64,000 nucleotides of DNA from Hyphomicrobiales bacterium (lineage in GTDB: Bacteria; Pseudomonadota; Alphaproteobacteria; Rhizobiales; Rhizobiaceae): assembly GCA_900468535.1 (NCBI GenBank), contig UBTY01000051.1, forward strand, positions 25,329 through 89,328, given 5' to 3'. Positions 18,013 through 26,823 of this stretch are shown here, piece after piece (position 1 is the first letter of the stretch; every line of letters starts with the position of its first letter). A model generated the notes under the pieces. The model was not told where the DNA came from and made no database searches. It saw nothing but the letters and a program-made list of their open reading frames with translations. The position numbers were made by a program, and so were the translations under genes.

Positions 18013-19065
18013 ATGGGTAAGCCATTTGCGGCAGTCGCAGTAGGATTGGTCGCCGCAACGGCTGTGTTTTTCATCAGTCGTGCTCACGGCCCAATCACGA
18101 ACCTCGATCGCTCTACAAGCTCAGGGCGCGGCCGGGATGCCGAAACGCCCGAAGCCATCCCGATCCAAGGCTTAAAGGATGTCCTCTGGCGTGTTCTCCA
18201 CGAGGTGTCGCAAGACAGGGTGACGCTCATAGCCGGCGGCGTAACTTTCTATCTGCTGTTAGCTCTGTTCCCCGCCATTTCCGCGCTAGCTGCACTATAC
18301 GGATTGGTCGCTGATCCCTCGACAATGGCCGAGCATCTTCGGGAACTGTCGGGCATGCTGCCTCCAGGTGCATTCGACCTTATTGCCGAGCGGATCGCCA
18401 GTTTGGCAGAAAGCCGCGATTCGACGCTCGGTCTGACTTTCTTTGTCAGCTTCATTGTCGCACTCTGGAGCACGCACAGTGCCACGTTATCGATTTTTGA
18501 CGCGATGAATATCGCTTATGATGAGACGGAGAAACGTGGACTGCTCCAGTTGAACCTTGTCGGCTTGGCGTTCACCTTGTGCGCCATGATATCGACCGCG
18601 GTCATCTTGGGTTTGATCGCCGTGATTCCGCTTTTGCTTTCGTATATTTGGTTGGATCGGTTCGAAGAGCAAATGGCGCTCGTTTTGCGCTGGCCCATTC
18701 TGTTTTTCATCGTCGCTACCGCAACGACAGCCGTCTATCGGTTCGGGCCTAGTCGCCAGCCGGCCAAACTTCGGTGGCTGACATGGGGTGCTGCCCTGGT
18801 CACGGTGTCCTGGTTTGTGATGTCGCTCGGTTTTTCATTCTACCTCGATCATTTCGCAAACTACGACGCGACCTACGGGGCCTTGGGCGCGCTCATCGGT
18901 TTTCTCGTCTGGATTTGGCTTTCGGTACTGATCCTCATCGTTGGCGGCGAGCTGAATGCGGAGTTGGAGCACCAGACATCGAGGGATACAACAACCGGTT
19001 TGCCGTTGCCGATGGGTGCCCGTGGCGCATATGTCGCCGACACCTTAGGCGAAACGGTCGACTGA
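18013..19065 (+). CDS. YihY/BrkB family inner-membrane protein
   Basis: 350 residues: one N-terminal helix, a hydrophilic linker (about 25-60), then the UPF0761/YihY domain with five to six helices. Typical signatures: AGGVTFYLLLALFPAISALA, ALWSTHSATLSIFDAMNIAY, and YGALGALIGFLVWIWLSVLI near the end. GGGAGC lies before ATG 18013. Members were once taken for RNase BN; the function is unsettled. The gene converges on the MscS gene, with nine bases between stop codons. Confidence 0.9.
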   Translation: MGKPFAAVAVGLVAATAVFFISRAHGPITNLDRSTSSGRGRDAETPEAIPIQGLKDVLWRVLHEVSQDRVTLIAGGVTFYLLLALFPAISALAALYGLVADPSTMAEHLRELSGMLPPGAFDLIAERIASLAESRDSTLGLTFFVSFIVALWSTHSATLSIFDAMNIAYDETEKRGLLQLNLVGLAFTLCAMISTAVILGLIAVIPLLLSYIWLDRFEEQMALVLRWPILFFIVATATTAVYRFGPSRQPAKLRWLTWGAALVTVSWFVMSLGFSFYLDHFANYDATYGALGALIGFLVWIWLSVLILIVGGELNAELEHQTSRDTTTGLPLPMGARGAYVADTLGETVD

Positions 19066-19074
19066 TCAGAGCAG

Positions 19075-19815
19075 CTATTTCAGGGCGACACCATTGGCGG
19101 CCAACCCGTCTTTCAGTCTATCAATCAGATCGTAGCACGTCTCGGACCATTGAGTGGTCTTCGCCCAGTACTGCAATGTCAAAACAGTTCTGTCAGCCGT
19201 AAGGCCGTTGGAGAACACACGCGGCTGTGGTTGTTTCTGAACGCGATCATCAGCGCTGACGATCGACATTATTTCCCTTTTGACTGCGTCGGCATCAGTG
19301 TCGTTGCCAATGGCAACAGACAACTCCTGTCGTCGGCCTGGCTCGCGGCTGTGATTGGTAATTGGCGTATTCCACAAGGTCGGATTCGGTGCCATGAGAT
19401 AGAGGCCATCCGCAGTCTTCATCTCGGTGGCAAACAGGCCAATCTCTACGATGAAGCCCTTTACGCTTCCCGTTTCGATGTACTCGCCGACCCGCAAAGG
19501 TCGAAGGACAAGCAGCATAATGCCTGCGGCGATGTTTTGAACGGTTCCTTGCAGAGCCAATCCGACCGCCAAGCCGGCGGCACCAAGCGCAGCGATAATT
19601 GATGCCGCTTGTACGCCGAACTGGCCCAGCACAGTCACGAAGACCAGGACCAAAAGGCCGTAGTGCAGGACGTTCTCGAAAAACCTAGCCTGCGTCTCGT
19701 CTATCCGGTTGATCCGGGATATGCCCTGGCAGGTCCATCGGCTGATCATGCCCGACAGCATCCAGCCGCCAACGAGAAGCAGGATGGCTCCGATGATGGA
19801 AAACCCGTATTGCAC
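19075..19815 (-). CDS. MscS-type mechanosensitive channel, small form
   Basis: 246 residues. The N-terminal helix is followed by the MscS pore helix (ALGAAGLAVGLALQGTVQNI) and the beta domain (LRVGEYIETGSVKGFIVEIG). It would release solutes on hypo-osmotic shock. A stop codon lies just upstream of the GTG at 19815, and there is no ribosome site. The adjacent frame holds a plausible N-terminal extension (ELSAS just before), so a small indel near 19820 may have shortened the protein by 10-20 residues. The pore and sensor regions are intact. Confidence 0.85.
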   Translation of the reverse strand: MQYGFSIIGAILLLVGGWMLSGMISRWTCQGISRINRIDETQARFFENVLHYGLLVLVFVTVLGQFGVQAASIIAALGAAGLAVGLALQGTVQNIAAGIMLLVLRPLRVGEYIETGSVKGFIVEIGLFATEMKTADGLYLMAPNPTLWNTPITNHSREPGRRQELSVAIGNDTDADAVKREIMSIVSADDRVQKQPQPRVFSNGLTADRTVLTLQYWAKTTQWSETCYDLIDRLKDGLAANGVALK

Positions 19816-19952
19816 GGCAAGAGGCCGATAGCTCTACCTCGCAAGCGCGGTTTTCCGTCTGGTAACGTACCAACGAGATGTTGACCTTTGCCAATCGTCC
19901 TCACCCTCTAGATACCGCATAGGCGGAAGTATCGCGTCGTTGGGAGGATAAA

Positions 19953-20195
19953 ATGCCAAATAATGAATGGAATGCACCAGTGGACGTCAATTTCCCGCAT
20001 CAGGACAGGCAGGTTGTAACCGGTCCATTCGAGGCGATGACGTGCCTCACTACAAAATGGCCAAATATGAGTGGCCTGAAGTTTCTGCGGGCTCGGATGG
20101 CCTGCAAAGCCGCGCTTGACGGTCGTATGAGCGCTGATGAGGCTCGGGTGGTCTTTGTTGAAGCCGTCAGTGAGGCGGGAGGCAAACCGCACTAA
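19953..20195 (+). CDS. DUF982 small protein
   Basis: 80 residues from ATG 19953 after GGGAGGATAA. The DUF982 pattern is clear: V-x-G-P-F-E-A-M-x-C-L, KWPNMSGLKFLRARMACKAAL, then ARVVFVEAVSEAG. The family is abundant in rhizobia with no known function. No EcfG motif at a suitable distance was found. Confidence 0.85.
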   Translation: MPNNEWNAPVDVNFPHQDRQVVTGPFEAMTCLTTKWPNMSGLKFLRARMACKAALDGRMSADEARVVFVEAVSEAGGKPH

Positions 20196-20487
20196 TCCTA
20201 CTTGGAGCATTCTGGCGTCCAATGCATACCGTTCCTCGTCCATGGTTTACCGATCGGTGAGTGTCGGGCTTTATAGACCGAGGCAGAGTGCCGTCGCATG
20301 CTCAATCCGTCGCATCAGAATACATCGTAGACATTGCGAGGTCATCAGGCGATTCATGTGAGCTGCGCCCGGACTTCGCGCGACCAGAAAACAATCCTGC
20401 CGTTTACAGCCGCACCCCGTCGAGCCGGAAGTATGGCGCTCAGATCCCTGCTTGTGCGGTCAAAGCACCCTAATTCGCTAATCTCCT
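20196..20487. other. Stretch without a confident gene
   Basis: About 290 bases. A 70-codon + frame (20261-20473) reads partly protein-like but has no ribosome site. Not called. Confidence 0.4.
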
Positions 20488-20513
20488 GGAACGATCCCAT
20501 TTCTCCGTCGGTT
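20488..20513 (+). promoter_or_regulatory. EcfG-type promoter, GGAAC-N17-GGTT
   Basis: GGAAC 20488-20492 and GGTT 20510-20513, 42 bases before ATG 20555. Confidence 0.6.
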
Positions 20514-20554
20514 ATTCTCAGCGTTATGTATCGGCTTCTGAAAGGGAGGAACAT

Positions 20555-20791
20555 ATGCGGTATATTCTGGAAGTGATGGATGGATCCGGAGAAGGTCCGG
20601 TAAGCATGATGATCGACTTTGAATCCGAGGACGAGGCGGTTCGAGAAGCGCATGTTGCCTTGGCCGAAATGGCTCGGGATGGGCTGCCTAAGGAGCCTGT
20701 CAACATGATGTCGGTGGAACTGTTTGACGAACATAAACGTCCCATCACCGAACTGCGCCTGACCTTTGAAATCATATCGAAGCAAGTTTGA
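20555..20791 (+). CDS. Small DUF6894-like protein
   Basis: 78 residues starting MRYILEVMDGSGEGPVSMMI after GGGAGG. A beta strand is followed by DFESEDEAVREAHVALAEMA and a C-terminal strand, matching the short DUF6894-type proteins common in rhizobia (family assignment from memory). Function unknown. It has a near-consensus EcfG promoter. Confidence 0.75.
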   Translation: MRYILEVMDGSGEGPVSMMIDFESEDEAVREAHVALAEMARDGLPKEPVNMMSVELFDEHKRPITELRLTFEIISKQV

Positions 20792-21095
20792 CTACAACCA
20801 ATTTGCCGGGTGCGACTATGTTTCAATTCAAAGATACCGGTTGATCAATTCAATGCGCAAACGGGCAAGCAAGGGCGCCCAACGGTCACTTCGCGTTGTT
20901 TCCGCTAACCGCAGATAGCGCAAACGGATCGTGCGAGTATTTGGACCCGGAGTTGACGCCGATAGGCAGTCGGCTTCGGCCGATGAGACGGGTTGCCCGG
21001 CCTGACCGATCCAGCTCGTGGCTGGCGTCGCATCGGATTAAAGCGAAGAGCCCGGCTGGGCCGAGCTCTCTTTTCCATTTCGACGGACATCGACG
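20792..21095. other. Intergenic, nothing recognised
   Basis: About 300 bases with no gene, RNA or repeat that I can support. Confidence 0.4.
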
Positions 21096-21404
21096 TCAGT
21101 TGTTGTGCGCTGCGCAAGCCTCGTCTTCGGGCGTTGCATTGCTTTTTCCACCCTGCGTCTGAAGTTTGCCGTTTCCTTTGCTGCTCGCGGGATTCTTGCA
21201 CTTGGTCTTGTCCATTTTCATGGTGCTGCCCGTCGATGTGGAATCGATGGTCTTTGGCGCTTTCATATCGGAGTTTGCGCCGCCCCCTGTATCGGACTGG
21301 TTTTTGTCGATTGTAGAGCCGGCTGGAGCGGGATTGGACTGCGCGAAGGCGGAGGTTGCCATTCCGGCGACAACGACGGCAGCGGCGACGATCTTGAAAC
21401 GCAT
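21096..21404 (-). CDS. Small secreted protein
   Basis: 102 residues from ATG 21404 (AAGGAG upstream), with a signal peptide cut after ATSAFA. The mature part is hydrophilic, rich in Ser, Thr, Lys and Gly, with two cysteines (KCKNPAS and DEACAAHNN) that could form a disulfide in the periplasm. Family not recognised. A near-consensus EcfG promoter lies upstream. Confidence 0.75.
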   Translation of the reverse strand: MRFKIVAAAVVVAGMATSAFAQSNPAPAGSTIDKNQSDTGGGANSDMKAPKTIDSTSTGSTMKMDKTKCKNPASSKGNGKLQTQGGKSNATPEDEACAAHNN

Positions 21405-21442
21405 TGGGTTCTCCTTGGATGTTGCGTAGTTCACGCAACCCT

Positions 21443-21467
21443 AACCGTGGGTCTTCCTAGTTGTTCC
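21443..21467 (-). promoter_or_regulatory. EcfG-type promoter, GGAAC-N16-GGTT
   Basis: Minus strand GGAAC (21467-21463) and GGTT (21446-21443), 39 bases before the secreted-protein gene. Confidence 0.6.
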
Positions 21468-21654
21468 TACAGTTTACGAAAAACCACACGCCGAATTTGG
21501 CGACGACTAGCGTCCCTGTCGGGCCGCTCATCGCGCGATCTCGAGAAAGCCTGGAGGAGGGGCTTTGCTCGGTCACTTCCAAGGTGAAGAAGATACCTCG
21601 AGTTCGCCATCTCAAAAAGCGTCTCTATTTGCCCGGTTGGCCAATCGGACCGGT

Positions 21655-22725
21655 TCAGGAGGCGGTCAATGATTTCTCCGTGACCGCATCGAATACGTGG
21701 ATCTTTCCAACATCAGGGTTTATCGAAATTGCGTCGCCCGATTGAAGTGACAGGCGATCGCGCACTGTTGCAACAATCTGCGCCGTTCCAAGCGTCGCGG
21801 TTATCTGGGTCTCCGCGCCGGTCGGCTCGATCAGCATGACGTTCGCCGTGGCGCCGCCCTGGTTGATGATGAGGTGTTCCGGACGGATGCCATAGACGAC
21901 GTCCTGTCCTCTGGCGAGCGAAAGGCCGGTGGGGATCGGCAGGCGCGCGCCTCCGTCCGCAACGAATTCGACCGGTCCATTTGCGCTGACTTTACCCTTA
22001 ATGAAATTCATGCCAGGCGAGCCAATGAAGCCGGCAACGAAGAGGTTTGCCGGGCGGTCGTAGAGGTCGAGCGGCGACCCGATCTGCTCGACATAGCCGT
22101 CGCGCATGACGACGATCCGATCCGCCATCGTCATCGCCTCGATTTGGTCGTGGGTGACATAGATGGTCGTTGTCTTCAGGCGCTGATGCAACTGCTTGAT
22201 CTCTGATCGCATCTGTACACGCAGCTTTGCATCCAGATTGGACAGCGGCTCGTCGAAGAGGAAGACCTGCGGCTGGCGAACGATCGCGCGGCCCATGGCG
22301 ACGCGCTGACGCTGGCCGCCGGACAGGTTGCGGGGATGACGGTCCAGAAGATGCTCGAGCCCCAGGATCTGTGCCGCTTCGCGAACGCGCCCCTTTATTT
22401 CGTCCTTCGGCGCTTTTGCCAGCTTCAGCGAGAAGCCCATGTTGGCCTCGACCGTCAGATGCGGATAAAGGGCGTAGGACTGGAACACCATCGCGATATC
22501 ACGCTCTTTCGGTGCAACATTATTGACGACCCGGCCGCCGATTGAAATCCGTCCGTCGGAAATCTCCTCCAGACCCGCGATCATCCGCAATAGGGTGGAT
22601 TTGCCGCAGCCCGAGGGGCCGACGAGAATGACGAACTCACCGTCCTCGATGTCGATATTCACGCCATGGAGGATTTCCAGATGACCATAGCTTTTGCGGG
22701 CATTCGCGACGTTGACTGACGCCAT
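21655..22725 (-). CDS. Sugar ABC transporter ATPase (MalK/UgpC type)
   Basis: 356 residues: the ATPase of a carbohydrate importer. Walker A GPSGCGKST (37-45), the Q-loop in VFQSYALYP, signature LSGGQRQRV (about 134), Walker B VFLFDEPLSNLD and the switch histidine VTHD. The C-terminal TOBE/OB domain (about 240-345) is the regulatory type of MalK proteins. It is last in the eight-gene operon, 63 bases after the AgaZ-like gene, and would power the two permeases at 25-26.8 kb. Confidence 0.95.
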   Translation of the reverse strand: MASVNVANARKSYGHLEILHGVNIDIEDGEFVILVGPSGCGKSTLLRMIAGLEEISDGRISIGGRVVNNVAPKERDIAMVFQSYALYPHLTVEANMGFSLKLAKAPKDEIKGRVREAAQILGLEHLLDRHPRNLSGGQRQRVAMGRAIVRQPQVFLFDEPLSNLDAKLRVQMRSEIKQLHQRLKTTTIYVTHDQIEAMTMADRIVVMRDGYVEQIGSPLDLYDRPANLFVAGFIGSPGMNFIKGKVSANGPVEFVADGGARLPIPTGLSLARGQDVVYGIRPEHLIINQGGATANVMLIEPTGAETQITATLGTAQIVATVRDRLSLQSGDAISINPDVGKIHVFDAVTEKSLTAS

Positions 22726-22788
22726 AATTTTCTCCGGCTGAAACTCTTCGATGCAAGGTCGCCCGGATTTGTCGGGCGCTTTCGAAAT

Positions 22789-24087
22789 CTACTGGGGGAC
22801 CGACGTTGCCGCGGAATAGGGCGCAAGCGCCGCGTCGATCGCCGCGAGGCAAAGATCACGAGCCCGCGGAGCCACGTGGCCCGTGACGACATCAGGATAG
22901 ACGCGCGCCAGATACTGGCTGATAAGCGTTTCCGGGATCGGATCAGGAAGCGCAGCGATCAATACATCCACCGCGCTTGTTGCCTCTTTGTCGGGCCAGT
23001 AGTAGCGAATTCGGTCGCTGTAGCTGAAATGGCGTTGCAGACGTAGCTCGTCTTTCGACCCGGTGTAATGGTCGGCCCAATGCCGTGGCTGGCTCAGCAT
23101 GATCGCTTCCATCTCGGCATGAAGGCTAACCGATCCGCCATCAAGTGTGTGCCTGATCGCGTCGAGCCCGTATAGCGCCTCGCGCAGGGCAAAGGTCAAA
23201 CCGGGGCCGACCTTCAAGATCGCGAAACCGTCATCGACAAGAGCCGAAAGCTCGCCGACAGTCTGGTAGTCCGTCGAGTGAGCCTCAAAAAGAAGTCCCG
23301 GCATCCGGGAAAGTGTCGACGCCAGTCCCCGGGCGCGATCCGGCCTGTAGAGGACGACGTTCGCATTTCCGAACTCGACGCCCGGTTGGACGACGATACC
23401 GATCACACGGTCCATGGCCGAGGCGACGCCGGCCCTTTCGAAGGCCGATGCGTGGACATCCAGCGTTTTCAGCGCTGCACCGGGATCGGTCACCTCGATT
23501 TCTGCGATCGCGTGCGTCGCCCCGCCCGGCGGAGGGACCTCCGTGCCGATGATATAGACCGGCGGGCGCTGCCCGAGGCGGCGTGCGGTCTCCTCCGCAA
23601 CTTTCGCCAGGCGTGCTGCCCTTTCGGCGGTCAGTTCGTCGTCAAGGGCAACCGGCTCTCTCGCGCATCCCATCGATGTATCGAGATGCAGCTTCTCAAA
23701 GCCCGCTTCGACATAGGCCGCGACCATCGCCTCGGCTCGCACCATCGCTTCCTCCGCACTAAGCTTTTTCCAGGGATTGGGGCCGAGATGATCGCCACCG
23801 AAGATGATGGACCCCAGAGGAAAGGCGACCGCTGCGGCGACCCCTTCGATGAATCGCCGGAAGGCGGCCGGCGTCATGCCGGTATATCCACCATCCTGGT
23901 TGACCTGGTTGCAGGTGGCCTCGATCAGGACCATGCAGCCGTCCTTGGCCGCCCGCCGCAAGGCAGCCTCGATCACCAATGGATGGGCCGAGCAGACCGA
24001 GGTGATGCCACGCGGCAGCGTCGCTTGGCGGGTGCCGAAGAGCTTCGAAAAGGCGCTGCTGCGATTTTGATCCAGAACGTCGTTCAT
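22789..24087 (-). CDS. Tagatose-bisphosphate aldolase subunit (AgaZ/KbaZ/GatZ family)
   Basis: 432 residues of the GatZ/KbaZ family, described as the non-catalytic subunit that stabilises the class II aldolase KbaY/GatY. Family features: ITSVCSAHPLVIEAALRRA, ATCNQVNQDGGYTGMTP, FGGDHLGPNPW and KVGPGLTFALREALYGL. The start overlaps the AgaS stop by four bases. No KbaY/GatY aldolase or tagatose-6-phosphate kinase gene is in the window, so either it works with a partner elsewhere or it has its own activity. Confidence 0.9.
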   Translation of the reverse strand: MNDVLDQNRSSAFSKLFGTRQATLPRGITSVCSAHPLVIEAALRRAAKDGCMVLIEATCNQVNQDGGYTGMTPAAFRRFIEGVAAAVAFPLGSIIFGGDHLGPNPWKKLSAEEAMVRAEAMVAAYVEAGFEKLHLDTSMGCAREPVALDDELTAERAARLAKVAEETARRLGQRPPVYIIGTEVPPPGGATHAIAEIEVTDPGAALKTLDVHASAFERAGVASAMDRVIGIVVQPGVEFGNANVVLYRPDRARGLASTLSRMPGLLFEAHSTDYQTVGELSALVDDGFAILKVGPGLTFALREALYGLDAIRHTLDGGSVSLHAEMEAIMLSQPRHWADHYTGSKDELRLQRHFSYSDRIRYYWPDKEATSAVDVLIAALPDPIPETLISQYLARVYPDVVTGHVAPRARDLCLAAIDAALAPYSAATSVPQ

Positions 24088-25037
24088 GCCAGCGTCACGA
24101 CTTTGGTCAGGTGCCGCGGCGATACAGTGTCGATGCCTCTCGATTGCGCGACACGCTCGCCGAGGAGCTGAAGAGCCGGGAGGACGACAAGGGCTGCAAG
24201 CGAAAGGTCGGAATGGACATGCAGCTCGATATCGCCAGGGCCGCCGAGACCGATGACGATGGCGCCCTTTTCCTGAAGTTCTTCGACGAGCTTGGTTTCG
24301 GCATCCTTCTGATCGGTGCTGTAAAGCATCACAACCGCAGTCTTTTCGTCGACGAGGCTGATCGGGCCATGGCGATACTCAAGCGGGTGGAACGGCTGCG
24401 TCAGGGCCTGGCTCATTTCCATCAGTTTCAATGCGCCTTCCGATGCAATACCGAAGAGCGGACCGCCGCCGAGAAAGACGAAATGGCTGCGATCGAGAAA
24501 GCGCTTGCTGAGCGTTGTATCGAGGGCTTCGGCAAGGTTCTTAGCGGAGGCGACGGCCGATTCCGGGATCGCCCGGCCGATCATCTGCAGGCCGAGCAGC
24601 AGCATGAGGCTGGCGGAGACCGACATGACGATGCCTTCTTCGCTGTGGGTCGGCGAGGCAACGACGTCATCGCTGCATTTGGCAAGTGAGCTATCCGCCT
24701 CGACGGTGAGCGCCGTGACGAAAGCACCGTTCTCCCGGCTCTTCTTGGCGGCGGCGACAGTCTCGGTCGTTTCCCCACTGCGCGAGATCGCCACCACGTG
24801 CGTGTTCTTCCAGTCGGGCCAGAAGTACGACGGGCGGTTCAGCCATTCAGCACCCGGCACCGCGATCGCCCGGCGGCCTGCATTGTTCGCATAGGCCGCA
24901 AGCGACATGGCGAGATAGTAGGATGTGCCGCATCCGACGTAGACGAGAACGTCATCGCGCGTCGTTGCCCTATTTGATCCCAAAGCCCTTTCCCAGAAAG
25001 GGAACTGTTCGCGGATAACTTTTTCGGTCGTGTTCAT
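24084..25037 (-). CDS. agaS: AgaS-like sugar isomerase/deaminase (SIS domains)
   Basis: 317 residues with two SIS domains. Sugar-phosphate binding loops are visible: VYVGCGTSYYLAMSLA and AISRSGETTETVAAAK in the first, and FLGGGPLFGIASEGALKLME and FHPLEYRHGP in the second. It resembles AgaS (galactosamine-6-phosphate deaminase/isomerase, giving tagatose 6-phosphate) and the isomerase half of GlmS; there is no glutaminase domain. Being between the transporter genes and an AgaZ-like gene favours galactosamine 6-phosphate. Substrate is inferred. Confidence 0.88.
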   Translation of the reverse strand: MNTTEKVIREQFPFWERALGSNRATTRDDVLVYVGCGTSYYLAMSLAAYANNAGRRAIAVPGAEWLNRPSYFWPDWKNTHVVAISRSGETTETVAAAKKSRENGAFVTALTVEADSSLAKCSDDVVASPTHSEEGIVMSVSASLMLLLGLQMIGRAIPESAVASAKNLAEALDTTLSKRFLDRSHFVFLGGGPLFGIASEGALKLMEMSQALTQPFHPLEYRHGPISLVDEKTAVVMLYSTDQKDAETKLVEELQEKGAIVIGLGGPGDIELHVHSDLSLAALVVLPALQLLGERVAQSRGIDTVSPRHLTKVVTLA

Positions 25038-25048
25038 GATGACTCCGG

Positions 25049-25906
25049 TTACTTGACCGAGCCGGCCAGCAAGCCGCTGACGAGGTATCGGTTGAGGAAG
25101 ATGACGACGAGGGCAGGGATGACGATCGCGATGGAGCCGCTGGCCGTAATAAGCCCGTAGTCGATGAAGTTCTTGGTGACGAATTCCGGAATGAGAACCG
25201 TCAATGGCTTGGTTGCCTGCGGCGAGAAGATCAGGGGCACGAGATACTGTCCCCAGGCGCCGAGGAATGTGAGGATTGCCGCGGCGGTGAGCCCCGGGCC
25301 GGCCAGCGGCAGCACGATGTTAAAGAAGATGTAGAGACGTCCGGCACCATCAAGCTGCGCGGCTTCTTCAAGCGCCAAAGGCAGAGCCTCGAAGACGCTG
25401 CGCAATAGCCAGAGCGAGAGTGGCAGGTAAGCCGAGACATAGATCAGTGCGACTCCGACGTAACTGTCGACGAGATGCATCTTGATCATGATCTGGTAGA
25501 GCGGGATCAAAACGGCGTAGGCGGGGATCGCAAGCGTTGCGACCACAAGGCCGAAGAGCGCATTGCGGCCGGGAAAGCGGATGCGGGTGAACGCATAGGC
25601 ACCCAGCGCGGAAATCGCCACGCAAAGCAGCGTCGCTGCCGCCGAGGTGATGACGCTGTTCAGCAGCGCCGCGCGAAACTGCCGCCAGACTTCCACGCCG
25701 CCGATCCGGTCGACGTTGATGCCGAGCAGGCGTGAGTAGTGATCGAAGGTGAAGTGCTGCGGGAAGAAGTGGATCGGCCTGACGGAGAAGTCGTCCGTCG
25801 GCGTCACGGAGCTGGCAACCGTCCAGTAAATCGGGCCGAGCGACCAGATCAAGAGCACGGCGACGCCGATCCATATCATCAGGCGATAGAGAAGGGTGGG
25901 TTTCAT
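25049..25906 (-). CDS. Sugar ABC transporter permease (MalG type)
   Basis: 285 residues from ATG 25906, with six membrane helices. The permease-ATPase coupling motif EEAAQLDGAGRLYIFFNIVLPL is the EAA loop. The open frame runs much further upstream, but that part is antisense-like reading of the neighbouring permease. The start codon overlaps the TGA of the upstream permease (TGATG). It forms the membrane channel with that protein. Confidence 0.94.
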   Translation of the reverse strand: MKPTLLYRLMIWIGVAVLLIWSLGPIYWTVASSVTPTDDFSVRPIHFFPQHFTFDHYSRLLGINVDRIGGVEVWRQFRAALLNSVITSAAATLLCVAISALGAYAFTRIRFPGRNALFGLVVATLAIPAYAVLIPLYQIMIKMHLVDSYVGVALIYVSAYLPLSLWLLRSVFEALPLALEEAAQLDGAGRLYIFFNIVLPLAGPGLTAAAILTFLGAWGQYLVPLIFSPQATKPLTVLIPEFVTKNFIDYGLITASGSIAIVIPALVVIFLNRYLVSGLLAGSVK

Positions 25907-26823
25907 CAGTCGAACCGTGTGTTGCGATAGACCCGAAGGACGTAGACGAGCGAAACAAGAAGCGAGACGAAGGTGATGACGACCGAGAGCGCCATGCCGT
26001 AGGAAAAGCGCAGGTTCTGGAAGGTCTCCAGGTAGATCTGCACGAGGATCGGCCGCGTCTCGAGACTGGACCCGGCAAGAACCCAGGCTTCGTCGAAGAG
26101 GTTGAAGGCGTTGACCGTGGCGTTGGTCATGGCGACGGCGATCGCGCTTCGAACCAGGGGAAGGGTGACCAGCGCGAACATTTGCGGACGCGTTGCGCCA
26201 TCGATGCGCGCCGCCTCGTAAAGATGCGAGGGGATGCTCTGCATGGCTGCCAGAACGATGACGATCGTCAGTGGCATCATGCGCCAGACATGTACCACGG
26301 TGACGGCGATGATCGCGCTGGTCCGGTCGTTGAACCAGACATGGTTGTCGAAGGGAAGGCCGAGCGAGGTGAGGATGCCGTTCAGCAGGCCCGCGCCAGG
26401 CTGATAGATCCATAACCAGATCACGGAGTTGACGACACCAGGAAGCGCCCAGGGCAGGATGACCGCTGCAAGGACCCACTGCCGGCCGACCTTTAGCTGG
26501 TTGATCAACGACGCGGCCAGTACACCGAACATCGTTTCCGCGAGTACGGCCAGGACGACGTAGATGAGGGTGTTGACCCAGGTCGTTCCAAGCTGCCCGT
26601 CGGACAGCATGCGCGCGTAGTTCTCGAGCCCGACAAATGGCGTGCCTGCCTGCATCGGATTGACCCGATGGAGACTGTCCCAGAGCGTTCGCGCCATCGG
26701 ATAGAAGACGAGCGCTGCCATGGTGATGAGGATTGGGGAGACCAGCAGGACGCCGAGAGTGGTGTCGGCATTGAAGCCGACACCTTTCTTTACGGAGGTC
26801 TGCTTGTAGGCGACTGCCGTCAT
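25906..26823 (-). CDS. Sugar ABC transporter permease (MalF/UgpA type)
   Basis: 305 residues, six helices; EAA loop as LYEAARIDGATRPQMFALVTLPL. It overlaps the binding-protein gene by four bases (ATGA) upstream and the second permease by one base downstream, showing tight translational coupling. Confidence 0.94.
   Translation of the reverse strand: MTAVAYKQTSVKKGVGFNADTTLGVLLVSPILITMAALVFYPMARTLWDSLHRVNPMQAGTPFVGLENYARMLSDGQLGTTWVNTLIYVVLAVLAETMFGVLAASLINQLKVGRQWVLAAVILPWALPGVVNSVIWLWIYQPGAGLLNGILTSLGLPFDNHVWFNDRTSAIIAVTVVHVWRMMPLTIVIVLAAMQSIPSHLYEAARIDGATRPQMFALVTLPLVRSAIAVAMTNATVNAFNLFDEAWVLAGSSLETRPILVQIYLETFQNLRFSYGMALSVVITFVSLLVSLVYVLRVYRNTRFD

Noticed and set aside
20905..21438. 177-codon minus frame overlapping the small secreted protein
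   Set aside because: The alternative frame at 21404 has a signal peptide, ribosome site and promoter; this one has none.
23278..24171. 297-codon + frame opposite the AgaZ-like gene
   Set aside because: Antisense shadow typical of high-GC coding sequence; the minus strand has a strong family match.
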